Shown: positions 8,193-16,294 of the stretch, piece by piece
Layout of the letters: the number at the start of each line of letters is the position of its first letter
How positions within the stretch are numbered: the stretch's first letter is position 1
Origin: Pseudomonas fluorescens
GTDB taxonomy: Bacteria; Pseudomonadota; Gammaproteobacteria; Pseudomonadales; Pseudomonadaceae
Direction of reading: 5' to 3'
DNA length: 64,000 bases
Assembly (NCBI RefSeq): GCF_902497875.1
Contig: NZ_CABVHY010000017.1
Location: 1-64,000 of the forward strand
Made by a program: the position numbers and the translations under genes
Notes under the pieces: generated by a model
Database searches by the model: none
Told to the model about the DNA's origin: nothing
Seen by the model: the letters and a program-made list of their open reading frames with translations, nothing else

Positions 8193-9211
8193 TCGGGAAA
8201 ACGGATACGCAAGTGGGCGCTGGTCGGTACAGCCTGACAGGCCAGGATCCAGCCTTCGGCCAGTTCACCGCTGTCCAGCGCATCGTTGTGCAGCAGCTCG
8301 ATCTCGCCACTGTCCAGCGTGCACATGCACGAGGCGCAGCCACCCACCCGACAGGCGCTGGGAGGTTTAAGGCCGGCACGCTCCATCGCTGCCAGTACGG
8401 TTTCGCCGCTATCGCAGGCCAGGCTGTGGTCCTCGCCATCCAGGCGCACCGATAACTGCGCAGCCATCGCCGCTTCACTGCTGACCGCCAGGGGCAGTTC
8501 GCCTTCGCCAGGCAGCGAGACAAAGCGTTCGACATGGACCCGGCCGCCAGGCAGGCCCAGGTTTTTCAGCGCACTGACCGCTGCGTCCATGAACGGCCCG
8601 GGGCCACAGATAAAGGCCTGGGCGTCTGTGAACGGACGCGCCAGCTCAGCCAATTGCTCAACGCTCGGAATGCCCTGCACCGAATCGAGCCAATGGACAA
8701 TCTGCAGGCGTTGCGGGTGCGCGCTGGCCAAGGCCTTGAGTTCGTCGCGAAAGATCACCGAGGCTTCATCGCGGTTGGCGTAGATCAACAGAATCCTGCC
8801 GTGGCCGACCAATAACGCCGAGCGCAGGATTGAAAGCACCGGCGTCACGCCGCTGCCCCCGCCGAACAGCAGCAGGTCGTCGTCCAGACTGCGTGGCACA
8901 AACACCCCGGCGGGCGGCAGCACCTCCAGGATTTGACCGGCCTGCAGCTCGCCGCAGAGCCAGTTCGAGGCCCGGCCGTCACGCACGCGCTTGACCGTCA
9001 CCCGCAGCGGTTCGCCCAGCAACGGTGTGCTCGACAACGAATAGCAGCGCGGCAACCAGCCGTCTTCGAAGGGGATGCGCAAGGTCAGGAACTGGCCAGG
9101 CTGATAACGGAAACGTTCGCCAAGATGCTCTGGCACGTCGAACACCAGGGAGCGCGCATCGGCGGTCTCCTCGATCACTCGCGCCACGCGCAGGGCAAGA
9201 TAATTGTTCAT
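8189..9211 (-). CDS. kshB: ferredoxin reductase with C-terminal plant-type 2Fe-2S domain (KshB-like)
   Basis: 340 residues in the order FAD domain (PRCYSLSS), NAD domain (GGGSGVTPVLSIL, then FICGPGPFM) and C-terminal [2Fe-2S] domain with CRVGGCASCMC plus a distal Cys in WILACQA. This is the KshB/PaaE/HmpX arrangement. KshB feeds electrons to the Rieske oxygenase KshA, the 9alpha-hydroxylase that opens ring B. No KshA gene is in this window, so the partner must be elsewhere; a different oxygenase partner is possible. It lies between tesA2 and the FadD3-like ligase. Confidence 0.8.
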   Translation of the reverse strand: MNNYLALRVARVIEETADARSLVFDVPEHLGERFRYQPGQFLTLRIPFEDGWLPRCYSLSSTPLLGEPLRVTVKRVRDGRASNWLCGELQAGQILEVLPPAGVFVPRSLDDDLLLFGGGSGVTPVLSILRSALLVGHGRILLIYANRDEASVIFRDELKALASAHPQRLQIVHWLDSVQGIPSVEQLAELARPFTDAQAFICGPGPFMDAAVSALKNLGLPGGRVHVERFVSLPGEGELPLAVSSEAAMAAQLSVRLDGEDHSLACDSGETVLAAMERAGLKPPSACRVGGCASCMCTLDSGEIELLHNDALDSGELAEGWILACQAVPTSAHLRIRFPE

Positions 9212-9290
9212 AGGTCAGGTACTCATGACCACCTGCCCGTGTATCACGGGAAGGTGTAAACCCAGGGGTATCGAAACGGGCACCATGGCC

Positions 9291-10478
9291 TCAGACGTAC
9301 GGGTCCGGGTTGGGCAGGCCCAGCATCACCGCGCCGTAGCTGCGCCCGTAGGCCATGTAGTTGTTGGCGATGTGCCCACGCGCCTGATGCAGGTCGCGGA
9401 ACAGCCGCGCCACCGGGTTGGTGTTGTACAAGCCCGAGGCGGCCATGCTGCGCAGCAAGTCGTTGACCCGTTCGGCGCAGATATTGGTCACGTAAGCCGA
9501 TTGGTAGCGGTACAGCAGGCGGGTCTCGGTGTCCGGGTATTCGCCGGCACGGGCCAGGCTCATCAGGTGCTCGTAGTTGCGCTCCAGCACCAGGCGCAGG
9601 CTGTCGACGGTAATCATCGCTTCGGCAACAGCGGTTTGCGCCACTGGATCGTCAGCGGTACGGGCGCCGTGCTTGCCGATGTGTTTCGCGGCGTTGTCGC
9701 GGAACTCGTTGATCGCGCCTTGCAGGGCGCCGATGGCCGAGGTCGAGACCGCGCGCGAGAACACCTGGGCGAAGGGGATCGCGTAGATCGGGTTGGTGTT
9801 GACCAGGCGCCCGGGCGTCGCTTCGAGGGTCCAGTTATTGGTGCGTTGTACGCGATGGGTCGGGACGAACACATCCTCGACCACGATGTCATGGCTGCCG
9901 GTGCCGCGCAGGCCCATCACATCCCAGTTACGTTCGATCTGATAGTCGTGACGCGGCAGCAGGAAGGTGCCGTGCTCGGCGGCCAGTTCGCCATCGGGCG
10001 GCAGGATGCCGCCCAGAAACACCCACTGACAGTGCTCGCTGCCGCTGGAGAAACCCCAGCGCCCGCTGATCCGGTAACCGCCCTCGACTACCGTGACCTT
10101 GGCCGCCGGCATGTAAGTCGAGCAGATCAACGTGCTGTGGTCATCCGCCCAGACTTCACGCTGTGCTTCGATCGGATAACGTGCCAGCTGCCAGGGGTGA
10201 ACCCCCATCACGCCGTAGATCCAGGCCGTGGACATGCAACCCTCGGCGAGGATGGTCTGGATTTCGAAGAAGGTACGCGGGTCCACTTCATAGCCACCGA
10301 ACGCCCGTGGCTGCAAGGCCCGCAGCAAACCGGCGGACTGCAACTCGGCAACGCTCTCCTGCGGCACCTTCAAATCCTTCTCGGCCTGCGCCGTGCGCGC
10401 CTTGAGTGCTGGCACCAGGCTGCGTGCACGTTCAAGCAGATCACGTTCGTCCTGGGTCTTTTCTCGCATGCTGTGCAT
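9291..10478 (-). CDS. tesA2: 3-HSA hydroxylase, oxygenase component (TesA2/HsaA-like)
   Basis: 395-residue flavin-dependent monooxygenase with the acyl-CoA-dehydrogenase fold (HsaA, HpaB-C2 group). Recognisable stretches are RALQPRAFGGYEVDP, GCMSTAWIYGV, GRWGFSSGSEHC, MGLRGTGSHD and the C-terminal PVARLFRDLHQARGH. It hydroxylates the phenolic A-ring of the seco-steroid using reduced flavin from a separate reductase; the likely reductase is encoded at 59702-60685, far away but under the same operator type. First gene of the minus operon. The start may be the GTG at 10481 or the ATG at 10478; GGGAG lies just upstream of both. Confidence 0.85.
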   Translation of the reverse strand: MHSMREKTQDERDLLERARSLVPALKARTAQAEKDLKVPQESVAELQSAGLLRALQPRAFGGYEVDPRTFFEIQTILAEGCMSTAWIYGVMGVHPWQLARYPIEAQREVWADDHSTLICSTYMPAAKVTVVEGGYRISGRWGFSSGSEHCQWVFLGGILPPDGELAAEHGTFLLPRHDYQIERNWDVMGLRGTGSHDIVVEDVFVPTHRVQRTNNWTLEATPGRLVNTNPIYAIPFAQVFSRAVSTSAIGALQGAINEFRDNAAKHIGKHGARTADDPVAQTAVAEAMITVDSLRLVLERNYEHLMSLARAGEYPDTETRLLYRYQSAYVTNICAERVNDLLRSMAASGLYNTNPVARLFRDLHQARGHIANNYMAYGRSYGAVMLGLPNPDPYV

Positions 10479-10552
10479 CACTCAATTCTCCCGATCTCAC
10501 TGCGCCACTGCGCGAGTTGTGATGGATCATCGGATCGAGCGAACAATCATTC

Positions 10553-10569
10553 ATCGTCAAAGCGGACTA
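10553..10569 (-). promoter_or_regulatory. TAGTC-N6-GACGATG operator copy, for the tesA2 operon
   Basis: Minus strand reads TAGTCCGCTTTGACGAT followed by G; identical in its core to the copy at 54582. GATGAT begins 21 nt after the motif. The tesA2 start is about 75 nt away. Confidence 0.65.
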
Positions 10570-10586
10570 GGGCTGCACTCGGTTCC

Positions 10587-10682
10587 CCTGTAGGAGCTGT
10601 CGAGTGCAACGAGGCTGCGATCTTTTGACTTTGTTTTTTAAAAGCAAGATCAAAAGATCGCAGCCTGCGGCACTCCTACAGG
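10587..10682. repeat. REP-like inverted repeat between two operator copies
   Basis: Outer arms CCTGTAGGAG (10587-10596) and CTCCTACAGG (10673-10682), with an inner stem around GAGGCTGCGATCTTTTGA at 10611-10628 and its complement near 10650-10667. The element occupies most of the space between the two divergent promoters. The 302-bp gap 10479-10780 holds nothing else besides the two operator copies. Confidence 0.8.
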
Positions 10683-10699
10683 TTGTGTGCCCTGCTTGA

Positions 10700-10716
10700 T
10701 AGTCCGTTGAGACGAT
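10700..10716 (+). promoter_or_regulatory. TAGTC-N6-GACGATG operator copy, for the SDR-tesEFG operon
   Basis: Reads TAGTCCGTTGAGACGAT followed by G; identical to the copy at 59624. GATAGT at 10738-10743 begins 21 nt after the motif and looks like a -10 element. The SDR start is 65 nt downstream. Confidence 0.7.
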
Positions 10717-10780
10717 GCCCCGCCAAGCCACGCTGGCGATAGTAGGCGCATCAACAGTCGACCCCACGGAGCAAGGGCCC

Positions 10781-11554
10781 ATGAGTATTTTGCAGCGTTT
10801 CCAAATGCACGGCAGCGTCGCCATTGTCACCGGCAGCGGCCGGGGTATCGGCCGGGCGATTGCCCTGGCGTATGCCGAAGCAGGCGCCGATATAGTGTGC
10901 TCGGCGCGCTCGCTGGACGAGGTACAGGCCGTGGCCGAAGAAGTTCGTGGTCTGGGCCGACGCGCCCTGGCGTTCGCCTGCGACGTCAACGATGCCGAGC
11001 AACGCCAGGCGCTGGTGCGCCATAGCGTTGAGCAAATGGGTCGTATCACTCACCTGGTGAACAACGTCGGCGGGGGCGGGCCCAACGATCCGCTGGCCAT
11101 GACGCCTGAGCAGTTCGCCCAGGTGCTGAACTTCAACGTCGCCACCAGCTACGCCTTCTGCCAGTTGTGCGTGCCGCTGATGCGCGAGGCCGGTGGCGGC
11201 AACATCATCAATATCAGCTCGGTGGCGGCGCGCTATGCCCAGCGCCATTTCAGCGCCTACGGCACGGCCAAGGCTGCCCTCAGCCACCTGACTCGCTTGC
11301 TGGCCCAGGACTTTGCGCCGCAGATCCGGGTCAACGCCGTCGCCCCCGGCCCCACCCTGACCGAAGCGCTGAATGGCGTGATGCCGGCAGCCATGCGCCA
11401 GGTCATGGAAACCAACACCCCGCTTAAATGCCTGGGCACCCCGCAAGACATCGCCGCCGCCGCGCTGTACCTGGCCAGCCCCGCTTCGGCCTGGGTCACC
11501 GGCAAGATCATTGATGTCGATGGCGGTGCCGACTCGTCGGTCTGGCCCGGCTGA
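10781..11554 (+). CDS. short-chain dehydrogenase/reductase
   Basis: 257-residue classical SDR: TGSGRGIGRA, VNNVGGGG, YGTAKAALSH, and a C-terminal VTGKIIDVDGG. The start at 10781 (MSILQRF) has GGAG upstream; 22 more residues are in frame but without a ribosome site. It heads the operon with tesE, tesF and tesG, although a terminator-like hairpin lies between it and tesE. In Mycobacterium, an SDR (IpdF) acts on the HIP side of the pathway; this gene could do that or oxidise a ring hydroxyl. Substrate not determinable by sequence. Confidence 0.8.
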   Translation: MSILQRFQMHGSVAIVTGSGRGIGRAIALAYAEAGADIVCSARSLDEVQAVAEEVRGLGRRALAFACDVNDAEQRQALVRHSVEQMGRITHLVNNVGGGGPNDPLAMTPEQFAQVLNFNVATSYAFCQLCVPLMREAGGGNIINISSVAARYAQRHFSAYGTAKAALSHLTRLLAQDFAPQIRVNAVAPGPTLTEALNGVMPAAMRQVMETNTPLKCLGTPQDIAAAALYLASPASAWVTGKIIDVDGGADSSVWPG

Positions 11555-11568
11555 ACCGACTCCTTTGG

Positions 11569-11603
11569 GCCCGTCCCTGTTGATGTTGGGGCGGGCTTTT
11601 TTT
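11569..11603 (+). terminator. rho-independent terminator or attenuator before tesE
   Basis: Stem GCCCGTCCC (11569-11577) pairs with GGGGCGGGC (11588-11596), a 10-nt loop between, followed by seven T. It lies after the SDR stop and 20 nt before tesE, so tesEFG would need read-through or an own promoter. Confidence 0.7.
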
Positions 11604-11623
11604 CCACCCTCTGGAGCCCCGCC

Positions 11624-12415
11624 ATGGACGCCCATTTGATCAACGCGCTCGGTGACGAGCTGTTCAACGCTTTACGCAGCCGCCAGACCCTGGCGCCACT
11701 GACGCGGCGCTATCCGCAGATCACCCTGGAGCAGGCATATCGGATTTCCCTGCACTTCCTGCAACGCCGCGAAGCCCTCGGCGAGCAGGTGATCGGCAAG
11801 AAAATCGGGGTCACCAGCCGCGTCGTGCAGGAAATGCTCGATGTCCACCAACCGGACTTCGGGTTCCTCACCAATGCCATGCAGGTCGAGGATGGCAGCG
11901 ATGTCAGCCTGGCCCGCTACAACTTGATCCAGCCCCGGGCCGAAGGCGAAATCGCTTTTATCCTCGGCGAAGACTTGCAAGGCCCGGGCATCAGCGCCGA
12001 GGACGTGCTGGCCGCCACTCAATCGGTGGCGGCATGCTTCGAGATCGTCGATTCGCGAATCGACGACTGGCAGATCCGCATCCAGGACACCGTGGCCGAT
12101 AACGCGTCCTGTGGTGTGTTCGCCCTCGGCACTCAGCGCATCGACCCGCGCTCGCTGGACCTCGCCGCGGTGCACATGCAACTGCTGAAAAACGGCCAGC
12201 CGGCAGGCTCGGGCCTGGGCTCGGCGGTGCAAGGTCACCCTTGCGCGGCCGTGGCCTGGCTGGCCAATACCCTGGGCGAGCTGGGCATCCCGTTCCGCCG
12301 GGGCGAAATCATTCTCTCCGGTGCCCTGGCGCCGCTGGTCCCGGTGGTGGCTGGTGACCGTATCAGCCTGTCAATGACCGGGCTCGGTGAAGCCAGCCTG
12401 CGTTTTGTCCCTTGA
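11624..12415 (+). CDS. tesE: 2-hydroxyhexa-2,4-dienoate hydratase (TesE/MhpD family)
   Basis: 263 residues, the usual length of 2-keto-4-pentenoate hydratases. Visible family stretches are GKKIGVTSRVVQEML, DFGFLTNAM, PRAEGEIAFILGEDL (metal-ligand Glu region) and FEIVDSRIDDW. The enzyme adds water to the C6 hydroxydienoate set free by TesD, giving 4-hydroxy-2-oxohexanoate. GGAG precedes the ATG. It is followed by tesF and tesG in the same order as in the Comamonas tes cluster. The same fold acts on C5 compounds in aromatic meta pathways, so the substrate rests on context. Confidence 0.88.
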   Translation: MDAHLINALGDELFNALRSRQTLAPLTRRYPQITLEQAYRISLHFLQRREALGEQVIGKKIGVTSRVVQEMLDVHQPDFGFLTNAMQVEDGSDVSLARYNLIQPRAEGEIAFILGEDLQGPGISAEDVLAATQSVAACFEIVDSRIDDWQIRIQDTVADNASCGVFALGTQRIDPRSLDLAAVHMQLLKNGQPAGSGLGSAVQGHPCAAVAWLANTLGELGIPFRRGEIILSGALAPLVPVVAGDRISLSMTGLGEASLRFVP

Positions 12416-12446
12416 CCACCCCTTCCCTCCCCTGGAGCCAAAGACC

Positions 12447-13373
12447 ATGAGCAAAAAGATCAAATGCGCGCTGATCGGGCCGGGCAACATCGGCACCGAC
12501 CTGCTGTACAAACTGATGCGCAGCGAGGTGCTCGAACCGGTGTGGATGGTGGGCATCGACGCTACCTCCGAAGGCCTGGCGCGCGCTCGCGAACTGGGCC
12601 TGAAAACCACCGCCGAGGGTGTCGATGGCTTGCTGCCACACGTTCTTGAAGACCAGATCCAGATCGCCTTCGACGCCACCTCGGCCTATGTGCACGCGCA
12701 GAACTCGCGCAAGCTCAATGCCCTGGGCGTGTTGATGATCGACCTGACTCCGGCGGCCATCGGCCCGTACTGCGTGCCGCCCGTCAACCTCAAGGCCCAA
12801 CTGGGCCAGGGCGTGATGAACGTCAACATGGTCACCTGCGGAGGCCAGGCCACCATTCCGCTGGTGGCGGCGGTGTCCAGCGTGCAGCCGGTGGACTACG
12901 CGGAAATCATCGCCACCGCGGCCTCCAAGTCCGTCGGCCCCGGCACCCGGAAAAACATCGACGAGTTCACCCGCACCACCGCAAGTGCGGTGGAAAAGGT
13001 CGGCGGCGCGAAGAAAGGCAAGGCGATCATCATCATCAACCCCGCCGAGCCACCGCTGATGATGCGCGACACCGTGCACTGCCTGACCGCCAGCGAACCC
13101 GACCAGCCGGCGATCACCGCCGCCATCGAGGCCATGATCAAGCAAGTGCAACGCTATGTGCCCGGCTACAGGCTGGTCAACGGCCCGGTGTTCGACGGCA
13201 ATCGGGTGTCGATCTTCATGGAAGTCGAAGGCTTGGGCGACTACCTGCCCAAGTACGCCGGCAACCTCGACATCATGACCGCCGCGGCGGCGCGTACCGC
13301 CGAAATGTTCGCCGAGGAAATCCTCAAGGGCGAACTCGTGCTGACCGCCACCGCCCAAACCGCCCACGCATAA
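12447..13373 (+). CDS. tesF: acylating acetaldehyde/propanal dehydrogenase (TesF/MhpF family)
   Basis: 308 residues with the N-terminal dinucleotide-binding motif GPGNIGTDL, the catalytic Cys in NMVTCGGQAT, and the C-terminal RVSIFMEVEGLGDYLPKYAGN. It converts the aldehyde released by TesG (propanal for steroids) to the acyl-CoA with NAD+ and CoA, normally while bound to the aldolase, which passes the aldehyde through a channel. The ATG at 12447 has GGAG upstream. Only 10 nt separate it from tesG. Confidence 0.9.
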   Translation: MSKKIKCALIGPGNIGTDLLYKLMRSEVLEPVWMVGIDATSEGLARARELGLKTTAEGVDGLLPHVLEDQIQIAFDATSAYVHAQNSRKLNALGVLMIDLTPAAIGPYCVPPVNLKAQLGQGVMNVNMVTCGGQATIPLVAAVSSVQPVDYAEIIATAASKSVGPGTRKNIDEFTRTTASAVEKVGGAKKGKAIIIINPAEPPLMMRDTVHCLTASEPDQPAITAAIEAMIKQVQRYVPGYRLVNGPVFDGNRVSIFMEVEGLGDYLPKYAGNLDIMTAAAARTAEMFAEEILKGELVLTATAQTAHA

Positions 13374-13383
13374 GGAGCCGACC

Positions 13384-14412
13384 ATGGATCTTCGCGGCAA
13401 AAGCATCACCGTTCACGACATGTGCCTGCGCGACGGCATGCACCCCAAGCGCCACCAGATCAGCCTGCAACAGATGAAAGACATCGCCTGCGGCCTCGAC
13501 GCGGCCGGCGTGCCGCTGATCGAAGTCACCCATGGCGACGGTCTGGGTGGCAGTTCGGTGAACTACGGCTTCCCCGCCCACTCCGACGAGGAGTACCTGT
13601 CGGCGGTGATCCCGTTGATGAAAAAGGCCAAGGTCTCGGCGCTGCTGTTGCCCGGCATCGGCACCGTCGATCACCTGACAATGGCCCATGAACTGGGGGT
13701 CAACACCATTCGCGTGGCCACCCATTGCACCGAGGCCGATGTCAGCGAACAGCACATCTCCCATGCCCGTGGCCTGGGCATGGACACCGTCGGTTTCCTG
13801 ATGATGGCCCACATGAACAGCCCTGAAGGCCTGGTCAAGCAAGGCTTGCTGATGGAAAGCTACGGTGCCAATTGCATTTACCTGACCGACTCGGCGGGCT
13901 ACCTGTTGCCCCATGACGTCAGCGCCCGCGTGGCGGCGATGCGTGCGGCACTCAAGCCGGAAACCGAGATCGGCTTCCATGGCCACCACAACCTGTCGAT
14001 GGGCGTGTCCAACTCCATCGCCGCGATTGCCGCCGGCGCCAACCGTATCGACGCCGCCTGCGCAGGCCTCGGCGCCGGTGCCGGCAACACGCCGATGGAA
14101 GTGCTGGTGGCGGTGTGCGATCGCATGGGCATCGACACCGGTGTCAGTGTGTTCGGTATCCAGGACGTCGCCGAAGATTTAGTGGTGCCGATCATGGACT
14201 TCCCGATCCGCAGCGACCGCGATGCCCTGACCATGGGCTACGCCGGGGTCTACGGTTCGTTCCTGCTGTTCGCCAAGCGTGCCGAGAAGAAATACGGCGT
14301 CTCGGCCCGGGAAATTCTCGTCGAGATGGGGCGGAGGGGAATGGTGGGCGGCCAGGAGGACATGATCGAAGACACCGCCATGACTCTCGCCCGTCAGCGG
14401 CGGCAGGCGTAA
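13384..14412 (+). CDS. tesG: 4-hydroxy-2-oxohexanoate/oxovalerate aldolase (TesG/MhpE family)
   Basis: 342-residue class II, metal-dependent aldolase of the DmpG/HpaI-like TIM-barrel type. It shows HDMCLRDGMHPKRHQ near the N-terminus, GFHGHHNLSMGVSNS (metal-binding His pair) and the C-terminal communication domain ending in RRGMVGGQEDM. It splits 4-hydroxy-2-oxohexanoate into pyruvate and propanal and forms a complex with TesF. AAGGAG precedes the ATG. Last gene of the plus operon; a GC hairpin follows at 14428-14453. Confidence 0.9.
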   Translation: MDLRGKSITVHDMCLRDGMHPKRHQISLQQMKDIACGLDAAGVPLIEVTHGDGLGGSSVNYGFPAHSDEEYLSAVIPLMKKAKVSALLLPGIGTVDHLTMAHELGVNTIRVATHCTEADVSEQHISHARGLGMDTVGFLMMAHMNSPEGLVKQGLLMESYGANCIYLTDSAGYLLPHDVSARVAAMRAALKPETEIGFHGHHNLSMGVSNSIAAIAAGANRIDAACAGLGAGAGNTPMEVLVAVCDRMGIDTGVSVFGIQDVAEDLVVPIMDFPIRSDRDALTMGYAGVYGSFLLFAKRAEKKYGVSAREILVEMGRRGMVGGQEDMIEDTAMTLARQRRQA

Positions 14413-14427
14413 GGCCGCACTGCCCCT

Positions 14428-14453
14428 GTGGGAGCGAGCCTGCTCGCTCCCAC
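14428..14453. terminator. hairpin between converging genes (REP half)
   Basis: GTGGGAGCGAGC (14428-14439) pairs with GCTCGCTCCCAC (14442-14453). It lies between the tesG stop and the stop of the converging SDR. There is no T-run, so it is a REP palindrome that may act as a bidirectional stop. Confidence 0.6.
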
Positions 14454-14480
14454 TCCTGATTGGTGTCAATGGAATAGGTT

Positions 14481-15314
14481 TCAACGCCAGTCGGCGACAA
14501 TCCCGTGTTCCAACGCAAACGGCTGTGCCGCAATGGTCCGGCGTTGAAACGCCGGTGCCTGTTCGGCAGTGGCCAGCCACAGCATGACCGCCGCCGGCAC
14601 ATGGGGCGGAGCGCTGCCGGAACGCAGAGCGATCAAGCCTTTGTCGCCGATGGTCGCCTTGAGCGCTTCGGTGGTGACCACCCCCGGATTGAGGGTGTAG
14701 GCGCGAACGCCGGCATCACCCAACTCTGTGGTCAGCACCCCGGACAACCGCGACACCGCCGCCTTGCCCGCGCCGTAGGCATAGCCCCAGCCACCCTTGC
14801 CCGCCGCCACCGGTGGGTCGCTTTCGCCGGCGCCGGAGGTGACGTTGATCACCACCCCGCCGCCGCGCGCCACCATGTGTTGAGCCACCGCCCGGGTCAG
14901 CAGGAACGGTGTGAGGATGTAGCCCTGGAACATTCGCTCGAGGGTTTGCACCTGCAGGTCCATGAACCCGGCGTTGAGGTCGCTGCCCTGATAGATCGCG
15001 TTGTTGATCAGCACGTCGATGCGCCCGTACTCGGCCAGCACCGCCTCGCAGGCGCCGAGGGCCGAGGCGCTGTCGAGCAGGTCCATCGGCACCACGAGTA
15101 CCCGGCAACCGAGTTCGCGCAACGCCTCGGCGGTGCCGTTGAGGCTGCCGGCCAGCGGCGCCCCGGCGGCATCGCGCAGCGCATGTTCATGCTGTTCGCC
15201 CTCGTTGAGGGTGCGGGCGCTGATCGCCAGGTCGAAACCGGCACGGGCGAACGCCAGTGCCGCTTCGCGGCCAATACCACGGCTGGCGCCGGTGATGAAT
15301 GCCACCTTGTTCAT
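14481..15314 (-). CDS. short-chain dehydrogenase/reductase, extended insertion
   Basis: 277-residue SDR with TGASRGIGREAAL, NNAIYQG and a catalytic Tyr-Lys in YAYGAGKAAVS. It has an insertion after beta-3 (about residues 42-62), and the C-terminus lacks the usual GxxxxVDGG end, finishing instead with ALEHGIVADWR. Such proteins occur in steroid clusters as SDRs of unknown specificity. AAGGA precedes the ATG. It is downstream of hsdA by 12 nt and so shares its transcript. It could act on a CoA-thioester intermediate instead of a free steroid. Confidence 0.72.
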   Translation of the reverse strand: MNKVAFITGASRGIGREAALAFARAGFDLAISARTLNEGEQHEHALRDAAGAPLAGSLNGTAEALRELGCRVLVVPMDLLDSASALGACEAVLAEYGRIDVLINNAIYQGSDLNAGFMDLQVQTLERMFQGYILTPFLLTRAVAQHMVARGGGVVINVTSGAGESDPPVAAGKGGWGYAYGAGKAAVSRLSGVLTTELGDAGVRAYTLNPGVVTTEALKATIGDKGLIALRSGSAPPHVPAAVMLWLATAEQAPAFQRRTIAAQPFALEHGIVADWR

Positions 15315-15326
15315 ACAGGTTCCTTT

Positions 15327-16094
15327 TTAGAAGCGCGGGGCGCGGACCATGGCGTCCATACCGCCATCGACGAACACCACGCTGCCATGGATAAACGATG
15401 CTTGCGGCGATTGCAGGAAGGCCACCACGGCGGCGATCTCATCAGGGTGCCCGGAGCGGCCGAGGGGTGCCACGAAATCGCGGGTAGCCTGGCCAAAACG
15501 TGCATCTTCCAGCGAGGCCTGGTGCAACGGGGTGGTTACCGCTCCCGGCGCCACCACGTTCAACCGCATGCCCTGCTTGCCCCAGCTCACAGCCAGGCTG
15601 CGGGCGTGGTGACTGATGGCGTATTTGGAGGCGGCATAGGCGACGTGAGGCTCGCCCAGGGTGTTGGCCAACTCCAGTGACTGGGCCTCATCGCCGGCGA
15701 GCATCATTTCGATCATCGGCTGGCCGTCAGGGCCCGTATGAGTCGCCGCCACCGAGCCGATCACCAGCGCTGCCGGTTGTTGGCTTTTGGCCAACGCCCC
15801 TTGCAGGCCGTCCAGCAACTGACTGACGCCGAAGTAGTTGACCGCCAGCATCAACCCGCAGGTGGGCGCCGTGACACCGACCCCAGCGCAGCAGATAAGT
15901 CCGTCGAGGACCCCGCCACTCTGCTCAAGCACTTGTGCGATGGCCGCGTCACGCCCTTGGGCGGTGGACAGGTCGGCGATCACTTCAGCGTTGCTGCGAT
16001 CGATACCGATGACCTGATGTCCGGCTGCGCGCATGGCGGCGGATACGGCGGCCCCAATTCCCGAGGCACTCCCGGTAATGGCTGTTATAGGCAT
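15327..16094 (-). CDS. hsdA: 3-alpha-hydroxysteroid dehydrogenase/carbonyl reductase
   Basis: 255-residue SDR that follows Comamonas testosteroni HsdA (257 aa) closely by eye: the diagnostic GIDRSNAEVIADLSTAQGR, the loop lacking the classic NNAG motif (CCAGVG), VNYFGVSQLLDG, YAASKYAIS with the catalytic Tyr/Lys, and the unusual end VDGGMDAMVRAPRF. It oxidises the 3-alpha-hydroxyl of steroids such as bile acids to the 3-ketone with NAD+, the first ring reaction. The start at 16094 fits the homologue length. An operator copy lies 55 nt upstream at 16149-16165. This gene is one of the strongest pointers to a steroid, and specifically a 3alpha-hydroxylated, substrate. Confidence 0.9.
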   Translation of the reverse strand: MPITAITGSASGIGAAVSAAMRAAGHQVIGIDRSNAEVIADLSTAQGRDAAIAQVLEQSGGVLDGLICCAGVGVTAPTCGLMLAVNYFGVSQLLDGLQGALAKSQQPAALVIGSVAATHTGPDGQPMIEMMLAGDEAQSLELANTLGEPHVAYAASKYAISHHARSLAVSWGKQGMRLNVVAPGAVTTPLHQASLEDARFGQATRDFVAPLGRSGHPDEIAAVVAFLQSPQASFIHGSVVFVDGGMDAMVRAPRF

Positions 16095-16148
16095 AGTGGT
16101 TCTCCGTGATAGGTCCGCCCAGTATCGACAGGGCAATCACGCGACGGC

Positions 16149-16165
16149 ATCGTCTGTGCGGACTA
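16149..16165 (-). promoter_or_regulatory. TAGTC-N6-GACGATG operator copy, for hsdA
   Basis: Minus strand reads TAGTCCGCACAGACGAT followed by G. GATACT begins 22 nt after the motif. The hsdA start lies 55 nt downstream. The site is between hsdA and the LuxR-type regulator gene. Confidence 0.7.
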
Positions 16166-16211
16166 CGTAGGAGAGAGGCTTGCCCCAATGCCAGTCAGTT
16201 ATGCGCAATTC

Positions 16212-16283
16212 ATGTGGGAGCGGCGATGCGGTGTATCTGTCACACCGCGTCATCGTTCTTCGCCGGCAAGCCAGGCTCCTGCG
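16212..16283. repeat. imperfect REP-like palindrome
   Basis: Begins ATGTGGGAGCGG and contains the inner stem GATGCGGTGT / ACACCGCGTC. It lies downstream of the LuxR-type gene and may end its transcript. The outer arm is poorly conserved. Confidence 0.45.
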
Positions 16284-16294
16284 GCGAGCCGGGC

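Noticed and set aside
9204..10628. 474-codon plus-strand frame opposite the TesA2 gene
   Set aside because: The minus strand encodes a full-length, well-recognised oxygenase; the plus frame is His/Gly/Ala-rich without motifs and runs into the promoter region.
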